NCBI RefSeq assembly: GCF_042659465.1
Contig: NZ_JBHSSW010000003.1
Coordinates: 186,001-250,000, forward strand
DNA from: Ponticaulis profundi
GTDB lineage: Bacteria; Pseudomonadota; Alphaproteobacteria; Caulobacterales; Hyphomonadaceae
Direction of reading: 5' to 3'
DNA length: 64,000 nucleotides
The position numbers were made by a program, and so were the translations under genes. Numbering within the stretch: the stretch's first letter is position 1; each line of letters starts with the position of its first letter. The notes beneath the pieces are model-generated. The model had not been told where the DNA came from. It searched no databases and saw nothing but the letters and a program-made list of their open reading frames with translations. This document shows, one piece after another, positions 46,256 to 53,859 of this stretch.

Positions 46256-46759
46256 TTAGCTGACGTCATCGCCTGCAGCCTGAGGCGCAGCCGCTTCAAC
46301 GTCTTTTGCCAGCTTGCGGGCAAAACGGTCAAACGCCCGGTTGGCATCAGACCAGGTTGCACGGCCAACAACGGCGCGAATGTCGTTCTCATAATAGCGA
46401 TAGTCCGTGACCGAGATCACATTGCCATCGAGATCTTCAATGCTGCCTGTCAGCTTGGCGCCGCCAAGTGAGACGCTGCGCATGCTGAGGCCCGGCGTAT
46501 CGCCCATTTGCTGGAACGTCGGCCGGTTCGGCTTTGCATCAACGATCTCGACCGTGATGTCGCCATACATGTCGAGCTTTCCGTCGAACTCCTGCATGAT
46601 GTCTTCACGCAATTGTTCTGTCAGGTAATCGGCTTCGCGCATGCCATAATCATCTTGCAGATCTTCAACCATCTCGTCCGAAAAGGTGATATGGATATCG
46701 CCTGCATAGGCCGCTGGCATAAGCGCGAGAGATACCAGGCCAATAAATGCTGTTTTCAT
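46256..46759 (-). CDS. Secreted protein of unknown function
   Basis: 167 residues with a signal peptide (cleavage after AAYAG) and a strong AAGGAG site. The mature part alternates acidic helices (DEMVEDLQDDYG, DYLTEQLREDIM) with strands (ITVEIVDAKPNRP, SVSLGGAKLTGSI). It looks like a periplasmic alpha/beta domain. No family was recognised. Confidence 0.7.
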   Translation of the reverse strand: MKTAFIGLVSLALMPAAYAGDIHITFSDEMVEDLQDDYGMREADYLTEQLREDIMQEFDGKLDMYGDITVEIVDAKPNRPTFQQMGDTPGLSMRSVSLGGAKLTGSIEDLDGNVISVTDYRYYENDIRAVVGRATWSDANRAFDRFARKLAKDVEAAAPQAAGDDVS

Positions 46760-46880
46760 AACTTATCTCCTTCTCCGCCCACACTCTATATAGGGCATTT
46801 CAAAGCAGATTGCGAGTGAAACAGATGTCGCAGCAATATTTGTAAGATTTCAAAGCTTCACTTCAAGAAAAGTTGAAAAG

Positions 46881-46909
46881 AAAGAGGGAGCGCCCGCCGC
46901 TCCCTTTTT
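46881..46909 (-). terminator. Terminator of the small lipoprotein gene
   Basis: The stem AGGGAGCG / CGCTCCCT with a five-base loop, followed on the minus strand by CTTTCTTTT. Confidence 0.8.
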
Positions 46910-46932
46910 CATGTTACTTGGCGCCTGTCAGA

Positions 46933-47133
46933 CTAGCCTTCACGGTCGCGCTTGCGCTCTTCCTTGCTGGTCGTGACCTTGTCGACCGCCGTTCCAACGA
47001 CAGCGCCGGTGACACCAACGCCAGCCTGCACGGTTTCCGAAGCGACACTGATGGCCGTCGCCGCGATGCAGCCCGGCAGGACCAGCATGACAGAGAAAAG
47101 TCCCGCCACAGCGAGTTTGCGTGATTTCAACAT
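46933..47133 (-). CDS. Small lipoprotein
   Basis: 66 residues: a basic start, a hydrophobic leader, and the lipobox LPGC (Cys about 22). The mature part is a short Ala/Val/Gly-rich segment with a charged tail (KEERKRDREG). It resembles the short NF038104-type lipoproteins by eye. AGGA precedes the start. Its own terminator follows. Confidence 0.65.
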   Translation of the reverse strand: MLKSRKLAVAGLFSVMLVLPGCIAATAISVASETVQAGVGVTGAVVGTAVDKVTTSKEERKRDREG

Positions 47134-47226
47134 GAGTTGCGTCCTGTTCCCGTTCGATATGGGGCCAGCCTTAACATCGAATGGTGAACAGGACAGTAAT
47201 CACGCTGTGTTTTCAGCCCGGCGACC

Positions 47227-47922
47227 TTAGATCGTATCGACGAGCACCAGTTCTGCATCCTCGAGCGCTTTAACCTTCAGCGTCTCAGGCCCGGTGACCG
47301 CAACCCCGTCGCGCGCATTCAGGACTTCCTCGCCGATCTGAACCGATCCGGTTGCCAGAACCAGATACCCATAGCGGCCCGCCCTAGTTTCGACATCCAG
47401 CACATTGCCTTTTGTCAGCGTCGTGCCGAGCACCTGTGCGTCCTGACGGATCGGCAGCGCATCAGCCTCACCGCCACCGGATGCCAGCACAGACCAGCTA
47501 TTGGCTCGATCCAGCTTCGGAAAGGCTTTCGCGCCCCAGCTTGGCGCACCGCCGCGCTCTGCCGGCATGATCCAGATCTGGAAAATCGTCGTGTCTTCCG
47601 ATTCCAGATTGAACTCGGCATGGCGAATGCCTGTGCCTGCACTCATCACCTGAACATCACCGGCTTCGGTGCGCCCCTGATTGCCGAGGCTGTCCTTGTG
47701 GCTGATCGCCCCTTTGCGCACATAAGTGATGATTTCCATATTCTCGTGGCCATGGGGCGGAAAGCCGGTCCCGGCGCGAATGGTATCATCATTCCAGACG
47801 CGCAACGCGCCATGCCCCATACGCTCCGGATCGTAATAGCCGGAGAAAGAGAAATGATAGTGCGCATTCAGCCAGTCATTCTCAAAGCGGCCAAGGTTTT
47901 CAAAACGTCGGATATCAAACAT
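47227..47922 (-). CDS. Pirin family protein (YhhW-like)
   Basis: 231 residues forming two cupin domains. The N-terminal cupin has the metal ligands: HGHENMEIITYV, a later H, and RHAEFN. This matches bacterial pirins such as YhhW, some of which have quercetin 2,3-dioxygenase activity. The physiological substrate is unknown. AGGAGG precedes the start. Confidence 0.92.
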   Translation of the reverse strand: MFDIRRFENLGRFENDWLNAHYHFSFSGYYDPERMGHGALRVWNDDTIRAGTGFPPHGHENMEIITYVRKGAISHKDSLGNQGRTEAGDVQVMSAGTGIRHAEFNLESEDTTIFQIWIMPAERGGAPSWGAKAFPKLDRANSWSVLASGGGEADALPIRQDAQVLGTTLTKGNVLDVETRAGRYGYLVLATGSVQIGEEVLNARDGVAVTGPETLKVKALEDAELVLVDTI

Positions 47923-48022
47923 GTGATCCTCCTGATTTCAGTCTTGAGACCAAAATAGGCAAACCAGTTTTTCGCAGTAGTCACAGAACACGAAGTTCAA
48001 TCTTTCCGATCCGGAAAGAAAG

Positions 48023-48823
48023 TCAGAACACCGCGTTGAGCTCGCCGACTTCATTCATGCGAATGCGCTGGTGCAGCACATGGACCAGACCATCAAGATC
48101 ATCCGCGCTGGTCTGACCGTTCAGCTCTGCCTGCAGCAGCAAAAGCGCCGCCAGATCACCCGTCCCGTTCGGCACTTTGTCCTTGATGAAAGGACGCGCC
48201 GCGAACATCACATCGCCCTGCCCGCGATCTCCCATAATCCCGACATGACCGCTGTCATGAACCGAGGTCACATAGCGCGCGAACGGTTCGCGGTAGCGTG
48301 CGAGCTGCGCCCGGATTTCACTGCGCTCGGGCAGCACATCGGAATGCTTCACATCATGACGCAGCCGGCGCTCAATCTCCCAGAACTCAAAACTGTTCGG
48401 CGTGATGACGCTGGCGAGCGGCAAAAGTTCGGAAACAATCGCATCTGCCACCGTCTCATCGACATAAAGCCCTTTGCCGACATCCCCCATAATGGGATCA
48501 ACGATCACCGGCACGCGCCCGACCGCATGATCAGAAATCATCCGCGCTGCCAGAGCGACCTGCTCGGCGGTCGCGAAATATCCCGTCAGAATGCAATCAA
48601 CCTGCCCTGGCACATGATTGGCGATCAGACCCTCGGCCATGCCTTCAAAGAGGTTCTGCGGCACGGGCCCACCGCCCGGTGCGCCCCAGCCGGGATGGCG
48701 CCCGAGCAGCGTTGTCGGCAGGAGTGACACCCGCAAACCAAGCTGCGGCAGCACTTTCATGGCGAGGCTGCCCCCGACATTGGAGCCGCCAACAAAAGAC
48801 GAAATGACCAGAACGCTTTTCAT
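48023..48823 (-). CDS. pdxY: Pyridoxal kinase-like protein
   Basis: From ATG 48823 the protein is 266 residues, of the ribokinase-like pyridoxal kinase family. It has VGGSNVGGSLAM at the start, DPIMGD in the middle, and the catalytic GTGDLAALLL motif near the C-terminus. It phosphorylates pyridoxal in vitamin B6 salvage; ThiD-like activity is an alternative. The family-typical start is used, although the ribosome site is weak and an in-frame extension of 28 residues exists. Confidence 0.85.
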   Translation of the reverse strand: MKSVLVISSFVGGSNVGGSLAMKVLPQLGLRVSLLPTTLLGRHPGWGAPGGGPVPQNLFEGMAEGLIANHVPGQVDCILTGYFATAEQVALAARMISDHAVGRVPVIVDPIMGDVGKGLYVDETVADAIVSELLPLASVITPNSFEFWEIERRLRHDVKHSDVLPERSEIRAQLARYREPFARYVTSVHDSGHVGIMGDRGQGDVMFAARPFIKDKVPNGTGDLAALLLLQAELNGQTSADDLDGLVHVLHQRIRMNEVGELNAVF

Positions 48824-48954
48824 GGCAAAGCCATAAGCCTGTTTCGGGGTTTTGTCGCCTCCCCGGTCATGTCCCGTCTTCAAATGGCGTTGAAATCCTT
48901 TCCGCAATGCGCAATGACGTGAGGGAAGTCAGATAAACTCGGGGAAGCCTATAC

Positions 48955-49842
48955 ATGACCGCGACCACACACCGTCCACGCCGTTCCGTTCTTTACATGC
49001 CCGGCGCCAATACGCGCGCTCTTGAAAAAGCCAAAACGCTTCCGGCTGACTCCCTGATTTTCGACCTTGAGGATGCGGTCGCGCCGGACGCCAAGATCGA
49101 AGCCCGCGAGAATGTCTGCAATGCGGTCAAAGGCGGCGGATATGGCCCGCGCGAGGTCTGCGTACGCATTAACGGCCTCGACACAGACTGGGGCGCAGAC
49201 GATCTGAAAGCAGCGGTCGCAGCTGGCCCGGATGCCATTCTCGCGCCAAAGATCATTGATGGTGGCGATATCGACCGGCTGAACGATGCCATGTCGCGCG
49301 CTGGTGCGCCTGATGACATGGCGCTCTGGGTCATGATCGAGATGCCAAAGGCCATTCTGAACATTCAGGACATTGCCGAAGCCGTTGGCCGCACGCGCCT
49401 GACGACTTTTGTCATGGGCACGAACGACCTCGCCAAGGAACTCCGCGCACAGGCCAAACCGAACCGCCAGATCGCTTTCGGCGCGTCGCTCTCCATGGCG
49501 ATGCTGGCAGCCCGGGCTTATGACATTGTCGCGATTGATGGCGTCTATAACGACATCAAGAATGAAGATGGTCTGCGCGCAGAATGCGAAGAAGGCGCAG
49601 CCATGGGCTTTGATGGCAAGACACTGATCCACCCGTCTCAGGTTGGCATCTGCAACGAGGTTTTCGCGCCATCGCCAGCCGATGTCGAACAGGCGCAGGC
49701 CGTGATCGAGGCGTTTGCAGATCCGGAAAATGCCGGCAAAGGCGTTCTGAAGGTGAATGGCAAAATGACCGAACTTCTGCACCTTGCCGAAGCAAAGCGT
49801 CTGGTTGCTGTGTCTGAAGCCATTGAGGCAATGCAGGGTTAA
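48955..49842 (+). CDS. HpcH/HpaI-type CoA ester lyase
   Basis: 295 residues of the citrate lyase beta / malyl-CoA lyase-like family. It has RRSVLYMPGANTRALEKA, then FDLEDAVAPDAK with the magnesium-binding acidic residues, and later MIEMPKA and IHPSQV. It splits or forms a beta-hydroxyacyl-CoA such as malyl-, citramalyl- or beta-methylmalyl-CoA. It is divergent from pdxY and followed directly by a tandem repeat. Confidence 0.9.
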   Translation: MTATTHRPRRSVLYMPGANTRALEKAKTLPADSLIFDLEDAVAPDAKIEARENVCNAVKGGGYGPREVCVRINGLDTDWGADDLKAAVAAGPDAILAPKIIDGGDIDRLNDAMSRAGAPDDMALWVMIEMPKAILNIQDIAEAVGRTRLTTFVMGTNDLAKELRAQAKPNRQIAFGASLSMAMLAARAYDIVAIDGVYNDIKNEDGLRAECEEGAAMGFDGKTLIHPSQVGICNEVFAPSPADVEQAQAVIEAFADPENAGKGVLKVNGKMTELLHLAEAKRLVAVSEAIEAMQG

Positions 49843-49857
49843 GTCCTTTCTGTTGGG

Positions 49858-50257
49858 TTGCTCGAGCTTGTTCCTCGCCTGTGGCTCGGTCACTCTGCGC
49901 CCAGCCCGGTCGGGCTGTTGGGGAAACAGCCTTACGAGCAAGGCGAAGGCGCAGCGCCGCCAAGTCGAAGACGCGGCGCAGGTGCGAGCAAACACAAAAC
50001 CAAAACAATTGAGTGTATTGTCTTGCTCGAGCTTGTTCCTCGCCTGTGGCTCGGTCACTCTGCGCCCAGCCCGGTCGGGCTGTTGGGGAACACAGCCTCA
50101 CGAGCAAGGCGAAGGCGCAGCACCGCCAAGTCGAAGACGCGGCGCAGGTGCGAGCAAACACAAAAAACAAAATAGTTGAGTGTATTGTCTTGCTCGAGCT
50201 TGTTCCTCACCTGCGGCTCGGTCGCTCTGCGCTCAGCCCGGTCGGGCTGTTGGGGGC
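49858..50257. repeat. 165/167-bp tandem repeat, about 2.4 copies
   Basis: Units begin at 49858, 50023 and 50190; the third is partial. Each unit opens TTGCTCGAGCTTGTTCCTC, contains the hairpin CAGCCCG / CGGGCTG and the pair GCGCCGC / GCGGCGC, and closes with GTGCGAGCAA, so TTGCTCG and CGAGCAA face each other. An AT-rich spacer of about 31 bases ends in GAGTGTATTGTC. No gene is seen in the 464-base gap. Apparent reading frames through it on both strands come from the repeat. Confidence 0.88.
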
Positions 50258-50306
50258 ACCCAAAACAAACACCTTCATCGCCCCACGCGGTTTTGCGGGA
50301 GCGGTG

Positions 50307-51299
50307 TCAGGCAAAGGATCGGATCTGAGGGGGATCGGGTGGTTTGAAGCGCTCGAACTCTGGCAAGTCCGGCGGCTCGGCTTCCGGGAAAACACCCAGC
50401 GCGACGAGCGCAGACCTTGCCCGATAATGCAGCGTATTCAGGTCGTCTCGTTCGGCTTCATCGGCGCAGTTTCGCCAGAGCTCATCGGGCGGCAGCCAGT
50501 GAATCAGCGGCTCGAAATAGAGCTGCGGAAGGGGAGTTTTTTGCGCTGGCGATGAGGCGCGCTCAAGGAGTTTTTTGCTTTGCTCTCGTGAGCCTGACGG
50601 CTCACATAGAGCGGGCTCAAGGCTGCCCGGGCTTCCGGGATGACAAGAAAGCGTCGAAGAGAAATTGTCATCCCGGGCGAAGACCCGGGATCCAGAACCA
50701 TCCATATGAAGCACACGGGCGGCGAGGCGTTCGGCCATTTTGTCGGCGCGCTGAAGCAGTTTTGGCAGGCGGGCCAGCCGGGCAAGCACGGCGCTCGCAT
50801 CCACAATCTCGCGCGCATCTGGCAGATATTTGTATCGCGCCCGCCAGCGGCGAGACTTTCCCGCCGTCCCATTCGGACACGGCGTAGCGATGGAAAAACT
50901 ATTGAGGCGCACGCGGTCTGACAGGGCATCACGCAGCGCCTGATCCTGTTCGATCATCCAGGTGTTGGGCGGTGGATCATCGGGGTGCGCCGGCCGCGAA
51001 ACGCGCGGCGTGAGGGTGAGGCCGTCTGCAAATCCGGGCTCGTCTTGTGCGCGCTGTAACAGCTCTGCGGCAAGCCACAGGATGAAGCAGCGCAGCGTGT
51101 ATTCCATGCGCCGGACCTGCAGGATCAGGGTATTTTTCGCGCCGAGCATCATGTGCGAGGGGCGTCTTGTCGGGTCGTCTTCCGGCTCCAGAGCATCTTC
51201 TGCATAGCCCGCAACTCGGGCCATGAAACCCGCCAGGCGCGCGGCGATTTCCGTGAAAATGGGGCGCAGATCAACAGATTTGGATGCGGGCTCTGACAT
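50307..51299 (-). CDS. Unrecognised protein carrying an in-frame repeat insertion
   Basis: 330 residues, no signal peptide, rich in Arg, Ala and Pro; the family was not recognised. The N-terminal half is helical, with a region of hydrophobic and aromatic residues around 60-80. Residues about 201-255 are encoded by the dispersed palindromic element (GSRVFARDDN at the front) and do not look like the rest of the protein. The flanking sequence continues in frame on both sides, so the element has been absorbed into the coding sequence rather than breaking it. Confidence 0.6.
   Translation of the reverse strand: MSEPASKSVDLRPIFTEIAARLAGFMARVAGYAEDALEPEDDPTRRPSHMMLGAKNTLILQVRRMEYTLRCFILWLAAELLQRAQDEPGFADGLTLTPRVSRPAHPDDPPPNTWMIEQDQALRDALSDRVRLNSFSIATPCPNGTAGKSRRWRARYKYLPDAREIVDASAVLARLARLPKLLQRADKMAERLAARVLHMDGSGSRVFARDDNFSSTLSCHPGSPGSLEPALCEPSGSREQSKKLLERASSPAQKTPLPQLYFEPLIHWLPPDELWRNCADEAERDDLNTLHYRARSALVALGVFPEAEPPDLPEFERFKPPDPPQIRSFA
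50535..50699. repeat. Palindromic element inside a coding sequence
   Basis: It contains two CCGGG palindromes (about 50625-50645 and 50666-50696) and copy B of the 46-bp structured module (50582-50627, inner hairpin GTGAGCC / GGCTCAC). The boundaries are estimates from where the protein sequence changes character. The span is 165 bases, exactly 55 codons. Confidence 0.65.
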
Positions 51300-51354
51300 G
51301 TGCGCCAGTATGCGGGGTGCTGCGCCTGGGTGGGATTAGTTTTTGGTTTTTACG

Positions 51355-51384
51355 CTGGATCCCGGATCAGGTCCGGGATGACAG
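51355..51384. repeat. Dispersed CCGGG palindrome, left of the GIY-YIG gene
   Basis: CTGGATCCCGGATC then GGTCCGGGATGACAG, followed by CGGTGGGTTTTC. The same tail follows the copy at 51901-51940. Confidence 0.85.
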
Positions 51385-51426
51385 CGGTGGGTTTTCGCTC
51401 TCTGCCAGAGCGTGAGACAAGTGCTT

Positions 51427-51491
51427 GGTTCAAACGCTCAGGCTTGGGTTCCAGCCTGCGCTGGAACCTGCGGTGTGGTGAGAGTTTTCGG
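51427..51491. repeat. 65-bp direct repeat, left copy
   Basis: It runs from GGTTCAAACGCTCAGG through the palindrome GGTTCCAGC / GCTGGAACC to GTTTTCGG. It differs at only three of 65 positions from the copy at 52029-52093, on the other side of the GIY-YIG gene. Confidence 0.9.
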
Positions 51492-51518
51492 ATGACAATC
51501 TTTTGCGTTTGGAGACTT

Positions 51519-51553
51519 GTCATCCCGGACGCGATAGCGATCCGGGATCCAGA
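51519..51553. repeat. Dispersed CCGGG palindrome at the 3' end of the GIY-YIG gene
   Basis: GTCATCCCGGA, then CGATAGCG, then ATCCGGGATCCAGA. It ends two bases before the GIY-YIG stop codon and could act as its transcription end. Confidence 0.82.
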
Positions 51554-51555
51554 CT

Positions 51556-51849
51556 TCAGACAACAAAACGCTCATCATACAGGTCTTCCCACTCGGGATT
51601 TTCCTGTTCGATCAGCGCGAGTTTCCAGGCACGTTTCCATCGTTTGATGCGCTTTTCCCGCAGGATTGCTTCATTGATATCGCCATGTTCTTCGAACCAG
51701 ACGAGGCGCTGAACCTTGTATCTGCCAGTGAATGCAGCGCCGTTTCCATTGCGGTGCTGCCAGACGCGCAGAAAGAGATCTTTCGTCACACCCGTATAAA
51801 GCGTGCCATTTCGTTGAGATGCGAGGATGTAGACGAAGTAGGCGTTCAT
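51556..51849 (-). CDS. Small GIY-YIG nuclease family protein
   Basis: 97 residues from ATG 51849. The catalytic layout is complete for a stand-alone GIY-YIG domain: VYILAS, GTLYTGVTKDL (YTG in place of YIG), a following Arg and His (LRVWQHRNG), then NEAILREKRIK with the metal-binding Glu. Such proteins are single-domain endonucleases whose biological role is mostly unknown. Here the gene is enclosed by duplicated palindromic repeats on both sides, which invites a link between the two. No other mobile-element gene is present. Confidence 0.9.
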   Translation of the reverse strand: MNAYFVYILASQRNGTLYTGVTKDLFLRVWQHRNGNGAAFTGRYKVQRLVWFEEHGDINEAILREKRIKRWKRAWKLALIEQENPEWEDLYDERFVV

Positions 51850-51900
51850 GAAAAAGAACATATCATGAACAATTTGTGGTTTCAAATTTGATTTTTTTTC

Positions 51901-51940
51901 TGGGTCCCGGCTCTCCGTTTCACTTCGGCCGGGATGACAG
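51901..51940. repeat. Dispersed CCGGG palindrome, right of the GIY-YIG gene
   Basis: TGGGTCCCGGCTCTCCG, then CGGCCGGGATGACAG, followed by GGGTGGGTTTTC as at 51355-51384. Confidence 0.82.
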
Positions 51941-51978
51941 GGGTGGGTTTTCCGTAGGGATTTTCCCTCTTAATCCGG

Positions 51979-52004
51979 GGATACCAGACTTGATCTGGTA
52001 TCCA
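51979..52004. repeat. ATACCAGA palindrome
   Basis: GGATACCAGA and TCTGGTATCC surround CTTGA. It is similar in type to the element at 12981-13004. Confidence 0.8.
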
Positions 52005-52028
52005 TGCCAGAACGGTGGACACGCGCCC

Positions 52029-52093
52029 GGTTCAAACGCTCAGGCATGGGTTCCAGCCTGCGCTGGAACCTGCGGTGTTGTGAGGGTTTTCGG
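52029..52093. repeat. 65-bp direct repeat, right copy
   Basis: The partner of 51427-51491, identical except for three positions, in the same orientation, 602 bases away. Confidence 0.9.
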
Positions 52094-52103
52094 TGAGAGA
52101 GGG

Positions 52104-52144
52104 CTGGGTCCCGGATAAGCGCTGCGCACTTTCCGGGATGACAA
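52104..52144. repeat. Dispersed CCGGG palindrome before the mnmA stop
   Basis: GCTGGGTCCCGGATAAGCG, then CGCACTTTCCGGGATGACA. It lies 16 bases beyond the 3' end of the minus-strand mnmA gene. Together with its neighbours it fills the 311-base gap 51850-52160, where no gene is seen. Confidence 0.8.
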
Positions 52145-52160
52145 TCGTGCGTGAGAAACC

Positions 52161-53354
52161 TCAGGCCGCCACCCGCTCATCGGCCGGGATGGTGCCGGCG
52201 ATAAAGCCGCCGCCCAGCACGCGGGTTGAGCCCTCTGCATCATAGAGCACGCTCGCCTGACCGCGGGCGACGCCTTCTTCCGGCGCATCGAAGAACACGG
52301 CCGGGCGTCCATCATGAAAGCCAAGACGTGACGGCTTCGGCTCGCGGGTGGAACGCACACGCACCAGAACGCGCGCGCCAGCTTCGCAGGCCTCGTGCAG
52401 ACTACCCGGACCAATCCAGTTCGGCTCTTCCATCCAGAGACCCGCTGTCAGCAGGGCTTCGCGCGGGCCGACAATGACCTTACGATTGGGCGCATCAATC
52501 TTCACCACGAAAAGCGGCTCGCCGGTGGCGACGCCAAGACCGCGGCGCTGGCCGATCGTGTAGTGAATGACGCCGTTATGTTCGCCGAGCACGCGGCCAT
52601 CCAGATGTACGATCTCGCCGCCGCGTCCGGAGCCGGGACGCAGCTTTTCAACGACATTGGCGTAAGACCCGTCCGGCACGAAGCAGATGTCCTGACTGTC
52701 TGGCTTGTCGGCCACCAGAAGCCCGAAATGTTCCGCCAGCGCACGCACCTCTGTCTTTGGCAGATTGCCGAGCGGGAAGCGCAGAAAGTCCAGCTGGTCC
52801 TGCGTGGTCGCAAAGAGGAAGTAAGACTGGTCACGGCTGGCATCGGCGGCGCGGTGTAATTCGCCCCGGCCATCGGCGCCGGTTTCGCGGCGGATGTAAT
52901 GGCCGGTCGCCATGGCGTCTGCGCCAAGGTCGTGCGCGGTTGCCAGAAGGTCCTGGAATTTGACCGTCTGATTGCAGCGAATGCACGGAATGGGGGTGGA
53001 GCCTGACAGATACGTGTCGGCGAAGTCTTCCATCACCTGTTCCTTGAACCGGCTTTCATAGTCGAGCACATAATGCGGAATGCCGATCTCGTCGGCGACA
53101 TTGCGCGCGTCGTGAATGTCCTGGCCTGCGCAGCAGGCGCCTTTCTTCTGAATGGCGGCGCCGTGATCATAAAGCTGCAGGGTGATGCCAACGACATCAT
53201 AGCCCTGGGCTTTCAGAAGGGCAGCCACAACGGAGCTGTCCACGCCGCCGGACATCGCCGCGACGACCCGTGTTTCTTCAGGTGGTTTGGGAATCCCAAG
53301 GGAGTTCAGCCCATCGACCATCGGGGCCGGGGCGGTGAGTGTTTTGATATCCAT
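52161..53354 (-). CDS. mnmA: tRNA-specific 2-thiouridylase
   Basis: 397 residues that thiolate U34 of tRNAs for Lys, Glu and Gln. The PP-loop AMSGGVDSSVVAA is at about 32-44. The catalytic cysteines lie in PCIRCNQ (about 125) and SQDICFV (about 220). It is slightly longer than E. coli MnmA. The start follows a GA-rich stretch (GAGAGAGAGAC). Confidence 0.96.
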   Translation of the reverse strand: MDIKTLTAPAPMVDGLNSLGIPKPPEETRVVAAMSGGVDSSVVAALLKAQGYDVVGITLQLYDHGAAIQKKGACCAGQDIHDARNVADEIGIPHYVLDYESRFKEQVMEDFADTYLSGSTPIPCIRCNQTVKFQDLLATAHDLGADAMATGHYIRRETGADGRGELHRAADASRDQSYFLFATTQDQLDFLRFPLGNLPKTEVRALAEHFGLLVADKPDSQDICFVPDGSYANVVEKLRPGSGRGGEIVHLDGRVLGEHNGVIHYTIGQRRGLGVATGEPLFVVKIDAPNRKVIVGPREALLTAGLWMEEPNWIGPGSLHEACEAGARVLVRVRSTREPKPSRLGFHDGRPAVFFDAPEEGVARGQASVLYDAEGSTRVLGGGFIAGTIPADERVAA

Positions 53355-53450
53355 GTCTCTCTCTCCAGCGGGTTCAAGGGCCCGTGCAAAGTTCGTGTTG
53401 GAGGGGGATATAGTCGAAATTCATCGGAAATGCGATTCCGGCATTGAAGA

Positions 53451-53466
53451 AACTAGAAAACTGGTT
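53451..53466. promoter_or_regulatory. Candidate ArsR operator upstream of arsR
   Basis: AACTAGAAAACTGGTT is an imperfect inverted repeat 11 bases before the arsR start. The half-sites ACTAG and TGGTT, five bases apart, recur in mirror orientation before arsI. Confidence 0.5.
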
Positions 53467-53477
53467 ATATAGAAATA

Positions 53478-53786
53478 ATGAATGATCTGATGGCAGCGAA
53501 AGCTTTTGATGCGTTGGGGCACGCCAGTCGCGTGGCGGTATTGCGCATGCTGGTTCAGGCCGGGTGCAATGGCCTCAATGTCTCTCAACTGCGAGAAGCG
53601 CTGGATATACCGGCGTCGACGCTGGCGCATCACCTGAAAACCCTGACGGATACGGGGCTTGTTGTTCAGGAGAAGGATGGCCGGGAGATCATGTCATGTG
53701 CCTGTTATGAGAAGATCAGGCAATTGAATGCGTTTCTGATGGAAGACTGCTGTCGGGGGGCCTTCAAGGAATCTGAAGAGGCATAA
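53478..53786 (+). CDS. arsR: ArsR family repressor
   Basis: 102 residues with the winged-helix core (HASRVAVLRMLVQAG, then LDIPASTLAHHLKTL). Cysteines are near the end (SCACYEK and DCCR), a C-terminal type of metalloid site that could bind trivalent or methylated arsenite. It lies 73 bases before arsI in the same direction. The two genes make an organoarsenical resistance unit. Confidence 0.88.
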   Translation: MNDLMAAKAFDALGHASRVAVLRMLVQAGCNGLNVSQLREALDIPASTLAHHLKTLTDTGLVVQEKDGREIMSCACYEKIRQLNAFLMEDCCRGAFKESEEA

Positions 53787-53828
53787 GCTGCGAACAGAGC
53801 GCACGGACGCACTTTCGTTTGTTTAAAG

Positions 53829-53844
53829 AAACCATAAAACTAGT
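53829..53844. promoter_or_regulatory. Candidate ArsR operator upstream of arsI
   Basis: AAACCATAAAACTAGT, read on the minus strand, gives ACTAG-N5-TGGTT, the same half-sites and spacing as the site before arsR. It lies 16 bases before the arsI start codon. Confidence 0.5.
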
Positions 53845-53859
53845 AATGTGGAGATAAAA

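Noticed and set aside
48949..50058. Long minus-strand reading frame (369 residues) through the tandem repeat and opposite the CoA lyase gene
   Set aside because: It lies antisense to a well-conserved gene, and its first third is just the repeat translated twice; no family resemblance.
49858..50257. Possible CRISPR array
   Set aside because: Units are 165-167 bp and contiguous with only about 2.4 copies; no short repeat-spacer pattern and no cas genes.
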